Shown: positions 7,850 to 16,481 of the stretch, piece by piece
Layout: each line of letters begins with the position of its first letter
Position numbering within the stretch: position 1 is the stretch's first letter
Assembly: GCF_030209445.1 (NCBI RefSeq)
Contig: NZ_JARVSD010000012.1
Location: 62,001-126,000, forward strand
Length of the DNA stretch: 64,000 nt
DNA from: Promicromonospora sp. MEB111
Lineage (GTDB): Bacteria > Actinomycetota > Actinomycetes > Actinomycetales > Cellulomonadaceae
Direction: 5' to 3'
Position numbers and translations under genes: made by a program
Notes under the pieces: model-generated
The model's input: only the letters and a program-made list of their open reading frames with translations
The model's database searches: none
Told to the model about the DNA's origin: nothing

Positions 7850-8341
7850 CTAGGCACCGCCTCCGGCTGTCGCGGCCTCCGTCGCGGACCGCCCCGGAGC
7901 GGTCGGCCCCGGAGCGGTCGGCTTCGTGAACCACCCTCCGTAGGTCAGCAGCAGCCCCATGACGGCCAGCGCGGCGAAGAAGATCCGGGCCGCGATCGTC
8001 GCGGCCGGCGAGTCCATCGTGGCGTCGACACCGGTCTGCATCGCGTCGGGCGTGACGATCAGGGCGAACCCGCGGAGAGCCACGAACCAGCCGAACAATG
8101 ACACGGTGATCGCGAGCGGGCCGCGCCAGCTCCGGTGCCCGCCGATGATGATCAGGCCGCCCAGCAGCATCATGGCGCCGAGCATCAGGACCAGGATCGG
8201 CTGGGCGAACAGGTCACCGATGCCCTCCATCCCGTCGGGCAGCCGGATCGCATAGATGGTGGTGAAGGCGGCGACGTAGGGACCGATGACGCGGGCGAAC
8301 GCTCGGGTTCGCAGCTGTGCCTCGATGCTGGCAGCTCGCAT
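7850..8341 (-). CDS. Integral membrane protein, four predicted helices
   Basis: 163 residues. Hydrophobic segments: VIGPYVAAFTTIYAIRL, PILVLMLGAMMLLGGLIIIG, PLAITVSLFGWFVALRGFAL and IAARIFFAALAVMGLLLTYG, then a Pro/Ala/Thr-rich tail (PTAPGPTAPG). No family recognised. The ATG lies 4 bp after the stop of the TetR gene at 8346-8939, so it is co-transcribed and is probably the target or partner of that repressor. Confidence 0.75.
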   Translation of the reverse strand: MRAASIEAQLRTRAFARVIGPYVAAFTTIYAIRLPDGMEGIGDLFAQPILVLMLGAMMLLGGLIIIGGHRSWRGPLAITVSLFGWFVALRGFALIVTPDAMQTGVDATMDSPAATIAARIFFAALAVMGLLLTYGGWFTKPTAPGPTAPGRSATEAATAGGGA

Positions 8342-8345
8342 GGTC

Positions 8346-8939
8346 TTACTTCCTCTCCTTGGGGCGGTAGCCGACCTGATGGAGGACGGCGCGCAGGTAA
8401 CGCTCGGTGTCCTGCGCCGTGCAGGTGTCCGGGTACGTGACCAGGTGCTGCCAGCCCGCCCCGGAGAGCAGATCCAGCAGGACCTGCGGGTCGGTGCCTG
8501 CCGGCAGCTCCCCGCGGTCCCTGGCCCGCTCGAAGACCTTCGTGCGGGTATCGCTGCGCTGGTCCCCGAACTGGCTCTGGTAGGCGCGCGCGATCTCGGG
8601 GTAGTCCTCGAACGCGCTGTAGAGCCGACGCAGGAGGCGGCGCTGGCGGGTGTCGGCGAGGACGGATGCCCAGCCGGTCAGCAGGTGCTCGACGTCGCGG
8701 ATCTCCGGCGTCGCCGACGGATTCCCGTTGGCGGCCTCGAACGCGGCCAGCAGGAGTCGGGTCTTGTCCGGAAAGCGCCGGTACACCGTGGCCCGGGTGA
8801 CCCCCGCACGCCGGGCCACCTGCTCGACGCTGGTCGCGTCCGCGCCGCGTTCGATCAACAGGTCGAGCGCGGCGGTCAGGATGGCTGCGTCGGCCTCGCT
8901 GCTGCGCGGGCGGCCGGGGGTGCGGTCGGCGGTTCCCAT
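8346..8939 (-). CDS. TetR-family transcriptional regulator
   Basis: 197 residues from ATG at 8939. The N-terminal HTH is AILTAALDLLIERGADATS, VEQVARRAGVTRATVYRRF, PDKTRLL. The ligand domain ends RYLRAVLHQVGYRPKER. The frame remains open far upstream, but the ATG at 8939 gives a standard TetR N-terminus (GRPRSSEADAAIL). A 29-bp palindrome lies immediately upstream across the promoter, so autorepression of this gene and the membrane protein behind it is very likely. Confidence 0.88.
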   Translation of the reverse strand: MGTADRTPGRPRSSEADAAILTAALDLLIERGADATSVEQVARRAGVTRATVYRRFPDKTRLLLAAFEAANGNPSATPEIRDVEHLLTGWASVLADTRQRRLLRRLYSAFEDYPEIARAYQSQFGDQRSDTRTKVFERARDRGELPAGTDPQVLLDLLSGAGWQHLVTYPDTCTAQDTERYLRAVLHQVGYRPKERK

Positions 8940-8944
8940 GCCAC

Positions 8945-8973
8945 TTACAATACAGTACAGCTCTGTATTGTAA
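8945..8973. promoter_or_regulatory. Perfect 11-bp-arm palindromic operator of the TetR gene
   Basis: TTACAATACAG, 7-bp spacer (TACAGCT), CTGTATTGTAA. The arms are exact reverse complements. The site lies 6 bp upstream of the TetR start and overlaps the probable -10 (TACTGT on the minus strand). It is AT-rich against the surrounding GC-rich DNA. Confidence 0.85.
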
Positions 8974-9003
8974 ATAGCACCGGCGCGCGACCTGCGCTCC
9001 GAG

Positions 9004-9053
9004 CCGACGAGGCCCCCTTTTGTCCTCCGTGAGACGGAAGGGGGCCTCGTCGG
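9004..9053. terminator. Strong hairpin with 16-bp perfect stem in a divergent intergenic region
   Basis: The arms CCGACGAGGCCCCCTT (9004-9019) and AAGGGGGCCTCGTCGG (9038-9053) are perfectly complementary, with an 18-nt loop that can pair further (TCCG/CGGA). It looks like an intrinsic terminator, yet both neighbours (TetR at 8939 and hydrolase at 9181) read away from it. Confidence 0.7.
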
Positions 9054-9180
9054 CGTATGTGGATCAGGAGATCTTGCGGCGGTAAGCGTCCCTGGTGCCC
9101 ACGACGTGCCACGGTAAATCCCTGCGGCGCCGGGGCCCGACCTTGTTATGGTCCGGTTACCGCAACGGGAGGGCACCCTC

Positions 9181-10194
9181 ATGATCGACCTCGACGAGCT
9201 GGATGCCGCGGCGTCGGCACGATCGTTCAGCGGGGTCGTGACCATCGACGTCGGTGATCGCCGGGTCGTGGAGCACTGCTACGGGTTCGCCCATCGCGCG
9301 CTGCGCGTACCGAACACCCCGGGTACGCGGTTCGCGATCGCGAGCGGCAGCAAGAGCTTCACCGCCCTCGCGATCATGCAGCAGGTCGCCTCCGGGACGC
9401 TGGCCCTGAGCGACCCGGTGCGGCGCTACCTCGGCGCCGATCTCCCCTTGATCGACGACGACGTCACGATCGAGCAGCTGCTGACGCACACCTCGGGCAT
9501 CGGCGACTACCTCGACGAGGACGACGACTGGGACCCCGCGGACTACGTCCTGTCCGTCCCGGTGCATACCCTCGAGACGGCGGAGTCGTTTCTTCCGATC
9601 CTGGGCGGCCTGCCGCACAAGCATCCGCCCGGTGCGCGGTTCACGTACTGCAACGGTGGTTACATCGTGCTGGCGATCGTGCTCGAGCGGGTCACCGGAC
9701 GACGGTTCCAGGACGTCGTGGAGACCGACGTGTTCCGACCTGCCGGCATGACGAGCACGGCATACCTTCGCTCGGACGAGCTGCCCGGCGACGTCGCCCT
9801 GGGCTATCTGGACTCGGATGGTGATCGCAGCAACGTGCTGCACCTGCCGGTTCGCGGCAACGGCGACGGCGGCGCCTACACGAGCGCCGCCGACCTGCAC
9901 CGGTTCTGGCGCGCGTTGCACGACGGCGCGATCGTGCCCCATGAGGTGGCCACCGAGATGACGCGTCCGCACGTCATCGTGCCGGAGGGGCCGCGGTACG
10001 GCCTCGGGTTCTGGCCCCACCCGGTCGATCCCGCGGTCGTGATCCTCGGCAGCGACGCGGGTGTGGAGTTCAGGTCGACGCACGATCCCGTGACCTGCAC
10101 GACGGCGACCGTGCTGAGCAACTGCAGCACGGGCTCGCAACCCGTCCTGGACCTGCTTCGAGCGTCCTGGCCTGATCGGCTGACGACGACGTGA
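9181..10194 (+). CDS. Serine beta-lactamase-fold hydrolase (class C / esterase EstB-like)
   Basis: 337 residues. SxxK motif at S55-G-S-K58 (FAIASGSKSF), YxN motif at Y156-C-N158 (FTYCNGGYIVLAIVLERV), and a third box GSDAGVEF near residue 295 in place of KTG/HxG. Class C-fold proteins with such replacements are usually esterases or D-aminopeptidases rather than antibiotic-inactivating enzymes. No signal peptide, so cytoplasmic. GGGAGGG at 9167-9173 is a good Shine-Dalgarno for this ATG. Confidence 0.83.
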   Translation: MIDLDELDAAASARSFSGVVTIDVGDRRVVEHCYGFAHRALRVPNTPGTRFAIASGSKSFTALAIMQQVASGTLALSDPVRRYLGADLPLIDDDVTIEQLLTHTSGIGDYLDEDDDWDPADYVLSVPVHTLETAESFLPILGGLPHKHPPGARFTYCNGGYIVLAIVLERVTGRRFQDVVETDVFRPAGMTSTAYLRSDELPGDVALGYLDSDGDRSNVLHLPVRGNGDGGAYTSAADLHRFWRALHDGAIVPHEVATEMTRPHVIVPEGPRYGLGFWPHPVDPAVVILGSDAGVEFRSTHDPVTCTTATVLSNCSTGSQPVLDLLRASWPDRLTTT

Positions 10195-10260
10195 TCTTCG
10201 TCGTGTGGTGCCGCGTGGACGGTGAGAACGAAGACACGCGCGTGTAGGGGTGGCGGAACG

Positions 10261-11049
10261 ATGGATCAGGTGAACCCGAGCGCCGAGCTGCCCCCAGCGC
10301 CGAACCGCGCTCCGGACGTCGAGGACGACTTCGCCACGGGGCCGAACCCAGGGCTCTGGGTACCGCACTACCTGCCGCACTGGACCACGCCCGACCGGTC
10401 CGCGGCTCGCTACCGGGAGACGGCGAGCGGCCTGGAGCTGCTCGTCGAGGCCGATCAACCGGACTGGCGGCCCGAGGACGCGCCACTGCGCGTCTCCAAC
10501 CTGCAGACCGGCACGTACTCCGGCCCGGCCGGCTCGCGACGGGGGACCCACCGGCACCGGACCGACGGCCTCGTCGTCCGCACGGCGACGCCGTCACGCC
10601 TTCTCTGGGCGCCCTCGGCCGGCCGGATCGAGCTCACCGTGAGCGCGACCCGCGACCCTGGATGCATGCTTGCCGCCTGGTTGGTCGGCACCGAGCAGGA
10701 CGACGCGACCGCAGCCGGCGAGATCTGCGTCTTCGAGATCGACGCGGCGGCGATCAGCGCCACCACCACGGCGCGCACGGGGATCAAGGCGCACCACGAC
10801 CCAGAGCTGGCGACCGACATGAGCGAGGTCCGGCTGCCCTTCGACGCGACGACGCCGCACACCTGGACGGCCGTGTGGGGGCAGGGCGAGACGGTGATCG
10901 GCTGTCAGGGCAGGGTGCTGCGGCACATCCGGCAGAGCCCGGACTACCCACTCTTCCTGATGGTCGACCTCTTCGAGACCGGCCCGCCCGGTGGCCACTA
11001 CCCGAAGGCCGCCGTCGTGCACCGTGTACGCGGGTGGACCGGTCGGTAG
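10261..11049 (+). CDS. Beta-sandwich (GH16/concanavalin-like) protein of unknown function
   Basis: 262 residues. The strand-rich pattern (YRETASGLELLVEADQ, RIELTVSATRDPGCMLAAWLVG, EICVFEIDAAAIS, TPHTWTAVWGQGETVIG, YPLFLMVDLFE) is that of a concanavalin-A-like lectin/glucanase fold and recalls GH16 proteins. The classical GH16 E-x-D-x-x-E catalytic signature is not evident; VFEIDAAAI is the closest stretch and lacks the second Glu. No signal peptide. Start at ATG 10261 with GGCGGA upstream; an in-frame GTG at 10222 is possible. Confidence 0.5.
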   Translation: MDQVNPSAELPPAPNRAPDVEDDFATGPNPGLWVPHYLPHWTTPDRSAARYRETASGLELLVEADQPDWRPEDAPLRVSNLQTGTYSGPAGSRRGTHRHRTDGLVVRTATPSRLLWAPSAGRIELTVSATRDPGCMLAAWLVGTEQDDATAAGEICVFEIDAAAISATTTARTGIKAHHDPELATDMSEVRLPFDATTPHTWTAVWGQGETVIGCQGRVLRHIRQSPDYPLFLMVDLFETGPPGGHYPKAAVVHRVRGWTGR

Positions 11050-11301
11050 GACCATCGCCGTTCGGGCCGGCATTCCGACGTGCCATTTGAATGTGGAAGG
11101 ATTGAAAAGGCGCGCGAGTGGGTGAAAACTATCCCGGGCGGGTTATATTCCAATGCTGAAGGATCGAATCTGTATGTGGACCGATTGAATCCGTTTCCTG
11201 GACGTGACCGGCCTGTGAACAGTGGTCGACCCGCTTGAACTGCTCGATTTTTTCTCGGCATGATGAAAGTCATTCACCGCGAAAGAATCCGAGGGGTCAT
11301 C
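11050..11301. other. AT-richer leader with repeated GATTGAA-like elements
   Basis: 252 bp upstream of the adenylation gene. Its GC content is clearly below the surroundings and it carries three related words: GGATTGAAAA at about 11099, GGATCGAATC at about 11161 and CGATTGAATCC at about 11182, plus GGTTATATTC at 11141-11150 as a possible -10 region. Likely promoter/operator DNA of the NRPS-like genes. Confidence 0.4.
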
Positions 11302-13107
11302 GTGAATAATCAGCCCATTGTCACCGTGACTGGCATGCTCGCGGCCAGGGCGGAAGAGAGGCCGGACGCGACCGCGATAGAGCTCGTCGGCGCGGGGCGG
11401 CTCAGTTATTCGGCGTGGAACGAACGCTCGCGCGCGGTCGGTCACGGCCTCGCGGCCAGGGGCGTCCAGCCTGGTGACCGGGTGGTCGTGCGTGCTTCCG
11501 GTGACTGGATCGCGTTCGCGATCGCATACGTCGGGGTGCAGACCGCCGGGGCGATCGCCGTGCCGGTACTCGCGTCCAGCAGCGACGAACACATCGCTCG
11601 CGTCTGCGTGGAGGCCGGGGCGGTCGGTGTCATCGGTGACGTTCCCGTGGCCGGGTGCCCAGGCTGGTCCCGGACGGTCCGTCAGATCGAGGCGGCCCAG
11701 CCGACCGGCTCGACCGGGGTCGAAGTGAGCGGGGCGGACGACGCCGAGATCCTCTTCACCTCCGGGACGACCGGACGGCCGAAGGGCGTCGTGTCCACGC
11801 ACGACAACCTCACGTACGCGGTCCGGCCCCCCGGTGACGGCGCGCCGACGGGGGAGGAGACAGCGGACGAGCCGGTGCGCAGGGTCCTGCATGCACTGCC
11901 GCCCGCCACGAACGCGGGTCAGAGCCTCATGATGCAGACACTGAGCGCGGTGCCGCACACCATGATCGTGCTCGAGAAGTTCGACGCCGACCGTCTGTTG
12001 GGTGCCGTCCAGAGGTTCAGGCCGGACGACGTGGTGCTGGTCCCCGCCTACGCGCTCGCGCTCCTGCGGGTCGGCACGCGGTTCGACCTGAGCGGTGTAC
12101 GGCAGGTGCGGACCACGAGCGCGCCGATCTCTGCCGCGACGCTGGCCAGGCTCGCCGAGCTGTTCCCGACCGCGAGCGTCGTCAACATGTACACCTCGAC
12201 CGAGAGCTGGCCCGCGCGCCTGCGGATGCACTTCGACCCGGGCCGACCGTTCTCGCTCGGGCGGGCGCACGGCCGGAGCGAGGTGCGCATCGTCGACGGG
12301 TCCGGCGAGCCGGTGGTCACGGGCGTGTCGGGGTCGGTGCAGCTCCGGACGGACGGCGTGCGTCCGCGCCGCTACTGGAACGACCCGGAGGCGAGCGCCG
12401 GCGTCTTCCGGTCGGACCTGTGGGTGAGCACCGGCGACGTCGGCCGCCTGGACGAAGCGGGGTACTTCTACCTCGAGGACCGCAGCGCCGACACGGTGAA
12501 CGTCGGCGGGCGGAACGTGTCCACGCTCGCCGCGGAGGGTGTCCTCGAGGACCATCCCGACGTGGAAGAGGCGGCGGCGTTCGGCGTGCCGCACCCGACG
12601 CTCGGGCAGTACCTGGTCGCGACCGTGATCGGTTCCGACAGCCTCGACCCCGACCAGGTTCGCTCCTTCGCGGCCGCGCGGCTGGGGGAGGCCGACGCAC
12701 CCAAGCGGGTCGTCCGGGTCGGGCACTTCCCTCGCAACGCCCTGGGCAAGGTCGTCAAGCGTGAGCTGATCGAGACCGTCTCCGGGCTGATCGCGCGAGA
12801 TGCCGGGCACGGCGAGGCGGCGAGCGACACGGAACGCGCGGTGGCTGCCATCTGGGGGCGGGCCCTGGACGTCGGTCCCGCCGCGATCGGCCCGGACGCC
12901 GAGTGGCTGTCGCTCGGCGGATCGTCGCTCGAGGCGGCCGAGGTCGCGCTGCTCGTCGGCGACGAGCTCGGGCGGGACGTGCCCGAGCGGGTGCTGCACA
13001 CGAACCCGACCCTGCGGGCCTACGCTGCGGCGGTCGACCAGGCGCCGCCGGCGGACCAGGTGCGGCTGCGGCCCCTGGGTCGCGCTACCCGGGGGGTTGG
13101 CGGATGA
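11302..13107 (+). CDS. NRPS-like adenylation-carrier protein didomain
   Basis: 601 residues from GTG at 11302 (Shine-Dalgarno GAGGGG 5 nt upstream); an ATG at 11260 lacks one. Residues 1-490 are an AMP-forming adenylation domain: core A3 FTSGTTGRPKGV, A5-like NMYTSTES, A7 STGDVGRLDEAG, A8-like RSADTVNVGGRNVST, A10 NALGKVVKREL with the catalytic Lys. Residues 510-585 are a peptidyl carrier domain with LGGSSLEA (Ser for the phosphopantetheine arm). It would activate an amino or aryl acid and load it on its own carrier. The stop overlaps the next start (ATGA). No MbtH-like gene is adjacent. Confidence 0.88.
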   Translation: MNNQPIVTVTGMLAARAEERPDATAIELVGAGRLSYSAWNERSRAVGHGLAARGVQPGDRVVVRASGDWIAFAIAYVGVQTAGAIAVPVLASSSDEHIARVCVEAGAVGVIGDVPVAGCPGWSRTVRQIEAAQPTGSTGVEVSGADDAEILFTSGTTGRPKGVVSTHDNLTYAVRPPGDGAPTGEETADEPVRRVLHALPPATNAGQSLMMQTLSAVPHTMIVLEKFDADRLLGAVQRFRPDDVVLVPAYALALLRVGTRFDLSGVRQVRTTSAPISAATLARLAELFPTASVVNMYTSTESWPARLRMHFDPGRPFSLGRAHGRSEVRIVDGSGEPVVTGVSGSVQLRTDGVRPRRYWNDPEASAGVFRSDLWVSTGDVGRLDEAGYFYLEDRSADTVNVGGRNVSTLAAEGVLEDHPDVEEAAAFGVPHPTLGQYLVATVIGSDSLDPDQVRSFAAARLGEADAPKRVVRVGHFPRNALGKVVKRELIETVSGLIARDAGHGEAASDTERAVAAIWGRALDVGPAAIGPDAEWLSLGGSSLEAAEVALLVGDELGRDVPERVLHTNPTLRAYAAAVDQAPPADQVRLRPLGRATRGVGG

Positions 13108-14447
13108 GCACGCTGCACGCGGCGACGCACTATCAGCGTTCCCTCTTCGACGCGACCGGCGGGCGGGCGTCCGGCGTCAACATCGGCGCGGCCGTCCGGA
13201 TGCGCGGTCGCGCCGACCCCGGCCGCGTCCGCGGCGCGCTGGACGCGCTGACCGCCCGGCACGAGGCCCTGCGCACCACCCTGACACGTCAGGACTCCGG
13301 CGGTGCCGCCCATCAGGTCATCGGCAACCACGCTCCGTCGGACCTGCGCGAGGTCAGCGTCGCCGAGGTCGACGAGCAGCAGCGGGAGTCGGCCTGCGCC
13401 GCGCTCCTGCAGGAGGAGCTGCGGCGGCCGTTCGTGCTGGAGGACAGTCCCCTCGCCCGGGCCGTGCTCGTGACCCTCGCCGACGACGACCGGGTGTTCG
13501 CCGTGATCGCGCACCACGCGATCATGGACGGCTGGTCCGCCGGTGTGATCCGCGACGAGCTCCCGCACCTGTACGAGCACGGCACGGGCGCCACGCTTGC
13601 GCCGCCCGCGCTCCATCTCGCCGACTACGCCGGGTGGGAGGCCGAGCTGGCCGACGACCCCGCGACACAGCGGCACTGGCGGGCCGCCCTGGCCGACGCC
13701 AGTCCCCGCCTCACCTTCCCGGAGGACGTCTCGGACGTCGGGGCTGTCGCCCGCACCACGCCTCGTCCGCTCCCGCTCGACCACGGTCTGACCCTGGGTG
13801 CGTTGCACCCGCTCATGGTCGAGGAACGGGCGAGCACGACCGCCGTCCTGCTGGCCGCCCTCGCGGCGTCCCTGAGCCGTCATGCGACGAACGAGCGGAT
13901 CACGTTCGGCGTCATGCGGTCGAACCGCCAGCAGCGTGACGTCCGCGGCACGGTCGGGTTCCTCGCCGGGCACGTGCCGGTCACGGTGGACCTGTCCGGG
14001 GACCCGACGTGCGCGACCCTTGTCGGGCGCACGGCCGACGCCTATGACCGGGCGATCTCGCGCCCGGCACCGGTCGGCGTGCTCCGCGGGGCGCTGCCCG
14101 ACGCGGGCCGTGGGCCCCTGTTCGACGTGTCGCTCAACTACAGCCACGGACCGCATCAGGCCGACGCGGTGGTCACGGGTGCGGGAATCGCGTTCTCGCA
14201 GTTCGACCTCGCGCACGAGGAGCCCACCGACCACCCCTGGTGGGACGGCGCCTCGCTGCTGGACTTCCAGGTCAGATCTGATCCGGCCGGGAGACTCTCG
14301 GGTGTCCTCGTGGCGGACGCCAACGTGCTGGGCGACCCGGAGGTGGCCGGTTTCGCCGAGCGTTTCAGCGCCGCGCTGCGCAGGTTCGCCGATCGCCCCG
14401 GGGATCGCCTCAGTGATCTCGGCGCGGCGAAGGAGGAGGCCCGGTGA
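13104..14447 (+). CDS. Free-standing NRPS condensation-domain protein
   Basis: 447 residues. It contains ARHEALRTTL (C2-like), the catalytic HHxxxDG as HHAIMDG at residues 137-143 (C3), and VGFLAGHVPVTVDLSG (C5-like region). It lacks adenylation or carrier domains, so it must act on substrates held by the carrier domain upstream or on a soluble acceptor. ATGA overlap with the upstream gene and GTGA overlap with the next show tight translational coupling. Confidence 0.85.
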   Translation: MSTLHAATHYQRSLFDATGGRASGVNIGAAVRMRGRADPGRVRGALDALTARHEALRTTLTRQDSGGAAHQVIGNHAPSDLREVSVAEVDEQQRESACAALLQEELRRPFVLEDSPLARAVLVTLADDDRVFAVIAHHAIMDGWSAGVIRDELPHLYEHGTGATLAPPALHLADYAGWEAELADDPATQRHWRAALADASPRLTFPEDVSDVGAVARTTPRPLPLDHGLTLGALHPLMVEERASTTAVLLAALAASLSRHATNERITFGVMRSNRQQRDVRGTVGFLAGHVPVTVDLSGDPTCATLVGRTADAYDRAISRPAPVGVLRGALPDAGRGPLFDVSLNYSHGPHQADAVVTGAGIAFSQFDLAHEEPTDHPWWDGASLLDFQVRSDPAGRLSGVLVADANVLGDPEVAGFAERFSAALRRFADRPGDRLSDLGAAKEEAR

Positions 14448-15823
14448 GCGCGCTCGCGGCCGACGCCGGGACCGTCGTCCTGCCGGCCACCTACCTCCAG
14501 CAGGAATGGGTCGCGGCGGTCGGTGGACCCGAGTCCAACCACAACATCCCGCACGCGATCGAGATCACCGGACCCGTGGACCTCGGTGATCTGTCCGCGG
14601 TGCTGGCGGCGCTGGTGGAACGACACGAGACCATGCGCACGGCCTTCGTCCGCACCGAGGCCGGGATCGCCCAGCAGGTCGTCGCGCCGTTCCGCCCGGA
14701 GCTGGGGTTCGAGGACCTGTCGCGCCGGCCGCGACCGGCGCAGCGTGCCGCGCTCGAGGAGCTCGCGGTCCAGCGCTGCGAGCAGCCGATCGACCTGTTC
14801 TCCCCGCCGCTCTGGTCGGCGGTCGTGGTCCGGATGGCCCCTGAGCGCCACGTCCTGCTGACCGTCTGGCACCACGCGGTCTTCGACGGATGGTCCAACG
14901 CGGTGCTGTTCCGCGATCTCCACCAGCTCTATCGTGCCCGGCTCGACCCCGGGTACCCGCCGCCGCCCGCGCCAAGGGTCCAGGCCGGTGACTACGCCGC
15001 CTACGAGCGCACCCTCGGGCTCGGGGCGAACGCCGGGTTCTGGGGCGAGCAGTTCCCGGCCGACCCGCCGCGCCTTCCCCTGGAACGCACCGGACCGGAC
15101 GATCCCCTGTGGCTGCAGGCACACCCGCTTCCGCTCGTGGCGGGGGACGCGGCCGGCTCGCTGCTCCAGCTCGGCGCGCAGCGCGGCGCCAAGCCGGCCA
15201 GTGCCCTGCGCGCCCTGGTCCTGGCGTCGCTCGCGCCCTTTCTCGGCGACGACGTGATGATCGGGTGTGTCACGGCCAACCGGGACGCCTCCGGGCTGAC
15301 GCACACCATCGGTCTCGTCAGCGATCACGTGCCCGTGCGGGTCGACCTGCGGGACAACCCGTCGTTCGGGGAGCTTGCCGGCCGCGTCCACGAGGCGACG
15401 AGACAAGCGCACGTGCACCGGGTCCCGGTCGGAGTGCTGCGTCACGAGCTGCCCGGGGCGGTCCGGGGGGACGGCTCGTTGTTCGACATATCGATCAACT
15501 ACATGCCGCACGCCCCGGCCAGGGCCGTCACGATCACGGCAGCGGACGGCAGCAGCATCGGCATGCTCCTCCGTCCGCTGCCGACCGACGCGCTCCGGCC
15601 GCGGATGGCGTCGTCGTTCAGCGGGGCCGTGCGCCTCGGCTTTCAGCTCCGCCACTCGCACGAAGGACATGTCTCCGGCGATCTGTGGGCGCATCGCCCC
15701 GCGTTCAGCACGCGGACGCTCGACGAGCTGACGGGGAATCTCGGCCGTGCGGCACGCGAGGTGCTCGCCTCGCCTGGGCGGGGGATCCGGGACCTGGCAG
15801 TCCGGGGGAGGGCGGCGGACTAG
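14444..15823 (+). CDS. Second free-standing NRPS condensation-domain protein
   Basis: 459 residues from GTG 14444. The C1-like TYLQQEWVAAVGGPESNHNI is followed by ALVERHETMRTAFV (C2), HHAVFDG at residues 143-149 (C3) and GLVSDHVPVRVDL (C5). It is distinct from its upstream neighbour but shares the same plan, so the pair may form a heterodimer or act in sequence. The stop codon shares the palindrome CTAG (15820-15823) with the convergent TetR gene. No thioesterase, reductase or transporter gene follows. Confidence 0.85.
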   Translation: MSALAADAGTVVLPATYLQQEWVAAVGGPESNHNIPHAIEITGPVDLGDLSAVLAALVERHETMRTAFVRTEAGIAQQVVAPFRPELGFEDLSRRPRPAQRAALEELAVQRCEQPIDLFSPPLWSAVVVRMAPERHVLLTVWHHAVFDGWSNAVLFRDLHQLYRARLDPGYPPPPAPRVQAGDYAAYERTLGLGANAGFWGEQFPADPPRLPLERTGPDDPLWLQAHPLPLVAGDAAGSLLQLGAQRGAKPASALRALVLASLAPFLGDDVMIGCVTANRDASGLTHTIGLVSDHVPVRVDLRDNPSFGELAGRVHEATRQAHVHRVPVGVLRHELPGAVRGDGSLFDISINYMPHAPARAVTITAADGSSIGMLLRPLPTDALRPRMASSFSGAVRLGFQLRHSHEGHVSGDLWAHRPAFSTRTLDELTGNLGRAAREVLASPGRGIRDLAVRGRAAD

Positions 15824-16464
15824 CCCGGCGAAGCCGCCATCGCGAGCCGCTGCTGAGCTGCCCACGCCTTCGCGGTCACGGCCACCTGGACCTCGGGATC
15901 GAGCAGCCAGGCGGTCTCCAGACCATTGATGAAGGCGATGATCTCGATGGCCTTGAGGCGGGTGTCGACGTCCGCGCGGATCTCGCCGCGATCCTGTGCG
16001 GCGGCCAGGACCGAGCCGACCCGGTCGACGGTCGCGTGATACCGGCTGGCCAGCCGGGGGTGGAGAGCGCCGTCCTCGCCGAGGTTCTCGACGACAAGAA
16101 CGGTGTGCATGCCGACCGTCTGGGAGTGGCTGGCCCAGCGGGTGACGTTGTGGGCGATGACGTCGAGGATGCCGAGACCGACGTCGGCGTCGCGCCACAG
16201 GATCTTGTCCTCGGCCTCGTCGCGCCGATCCAGCACCGCGTTGAGCAGCGCCTCCTTGGTCGGGTAGTGATAGAGAAGCCCGCTCTGCGAGACCCCGGCC
16301 TCGGCGGCGATCTCCGCGAGATTGGTGCCGCGCGATCCGTTGCGTGCCACGAGGCGAGTCGCGGCGTCGACGATCAGCTCCTTCCGGGCCTTGCCCTTTG
16401 CCGATTCGGTCTTCTTGACGCCGCCGGTACCCCGTGCCGCCCGGAGATCGTATTGCCGTGCCAT
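15820..16464 (-). CDS. TetR-family regulator at the end of the sugar ABC operon
   Basis: 214 residues. The HTH spans roughly residues 25-75: RKELIVDAATRLVARNGSRG, TNLAEIAAEAGVSQSGLLYHY, PTKEALLNAVL. The N-terminal 20 residues form a basic extension. The gene lies 17 bp behind the permease gene and has its own leaderless -10 (TAGGAT, 6 nt, ATG). It probably regulates the esterase/ABC operon, whose promoter at about 21.0 kb carries a TetR-type palindrome. The 3' end overlaps the condensation gene by 4 bp. Confidence 0.85.
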   Translation of the reverse strand: MARQYDLRAARGTGGVKKTESAKGKARKELIVDAATRLVARNGSRGTNLAEIAAEAGVSQSGLLYHYPTKEALLNAVLDRRDEAEDKILWRDADVGLGILDVIAHNVTRWASHSQTVGMHTVLVVENLGEDGALHPRLASRYHATVDRVGSVLAAAQDRGEIRADVDTRLKAIEIIAFINGLETAWLLDPEVQVAVTAKAWAAQQRLAMAASPG

Positions 16465-16476
16465 ATACGTATCCTA
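16465..16476 (-). promoter_or_regulatory. Leaderless promoter and small palindrome of the distal TetR gene
   Basis: Minus-strand TAGGAT (16476-16471), then ACGTAT, then ATG at 16464. The perfect 8-bp palindrome ATACGTAT (16465-16472) overlaps the transcription start, which would suit autorepression. Confidence 0.45.
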
Positions 16477-16481
16477 TCGCC

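Noticed and set aside
11143-12999. Long minus-strand open frame opposite the adenylation gene
   Set aside because: Antisense shadow; the plus strand carries all adenylation core motifs.
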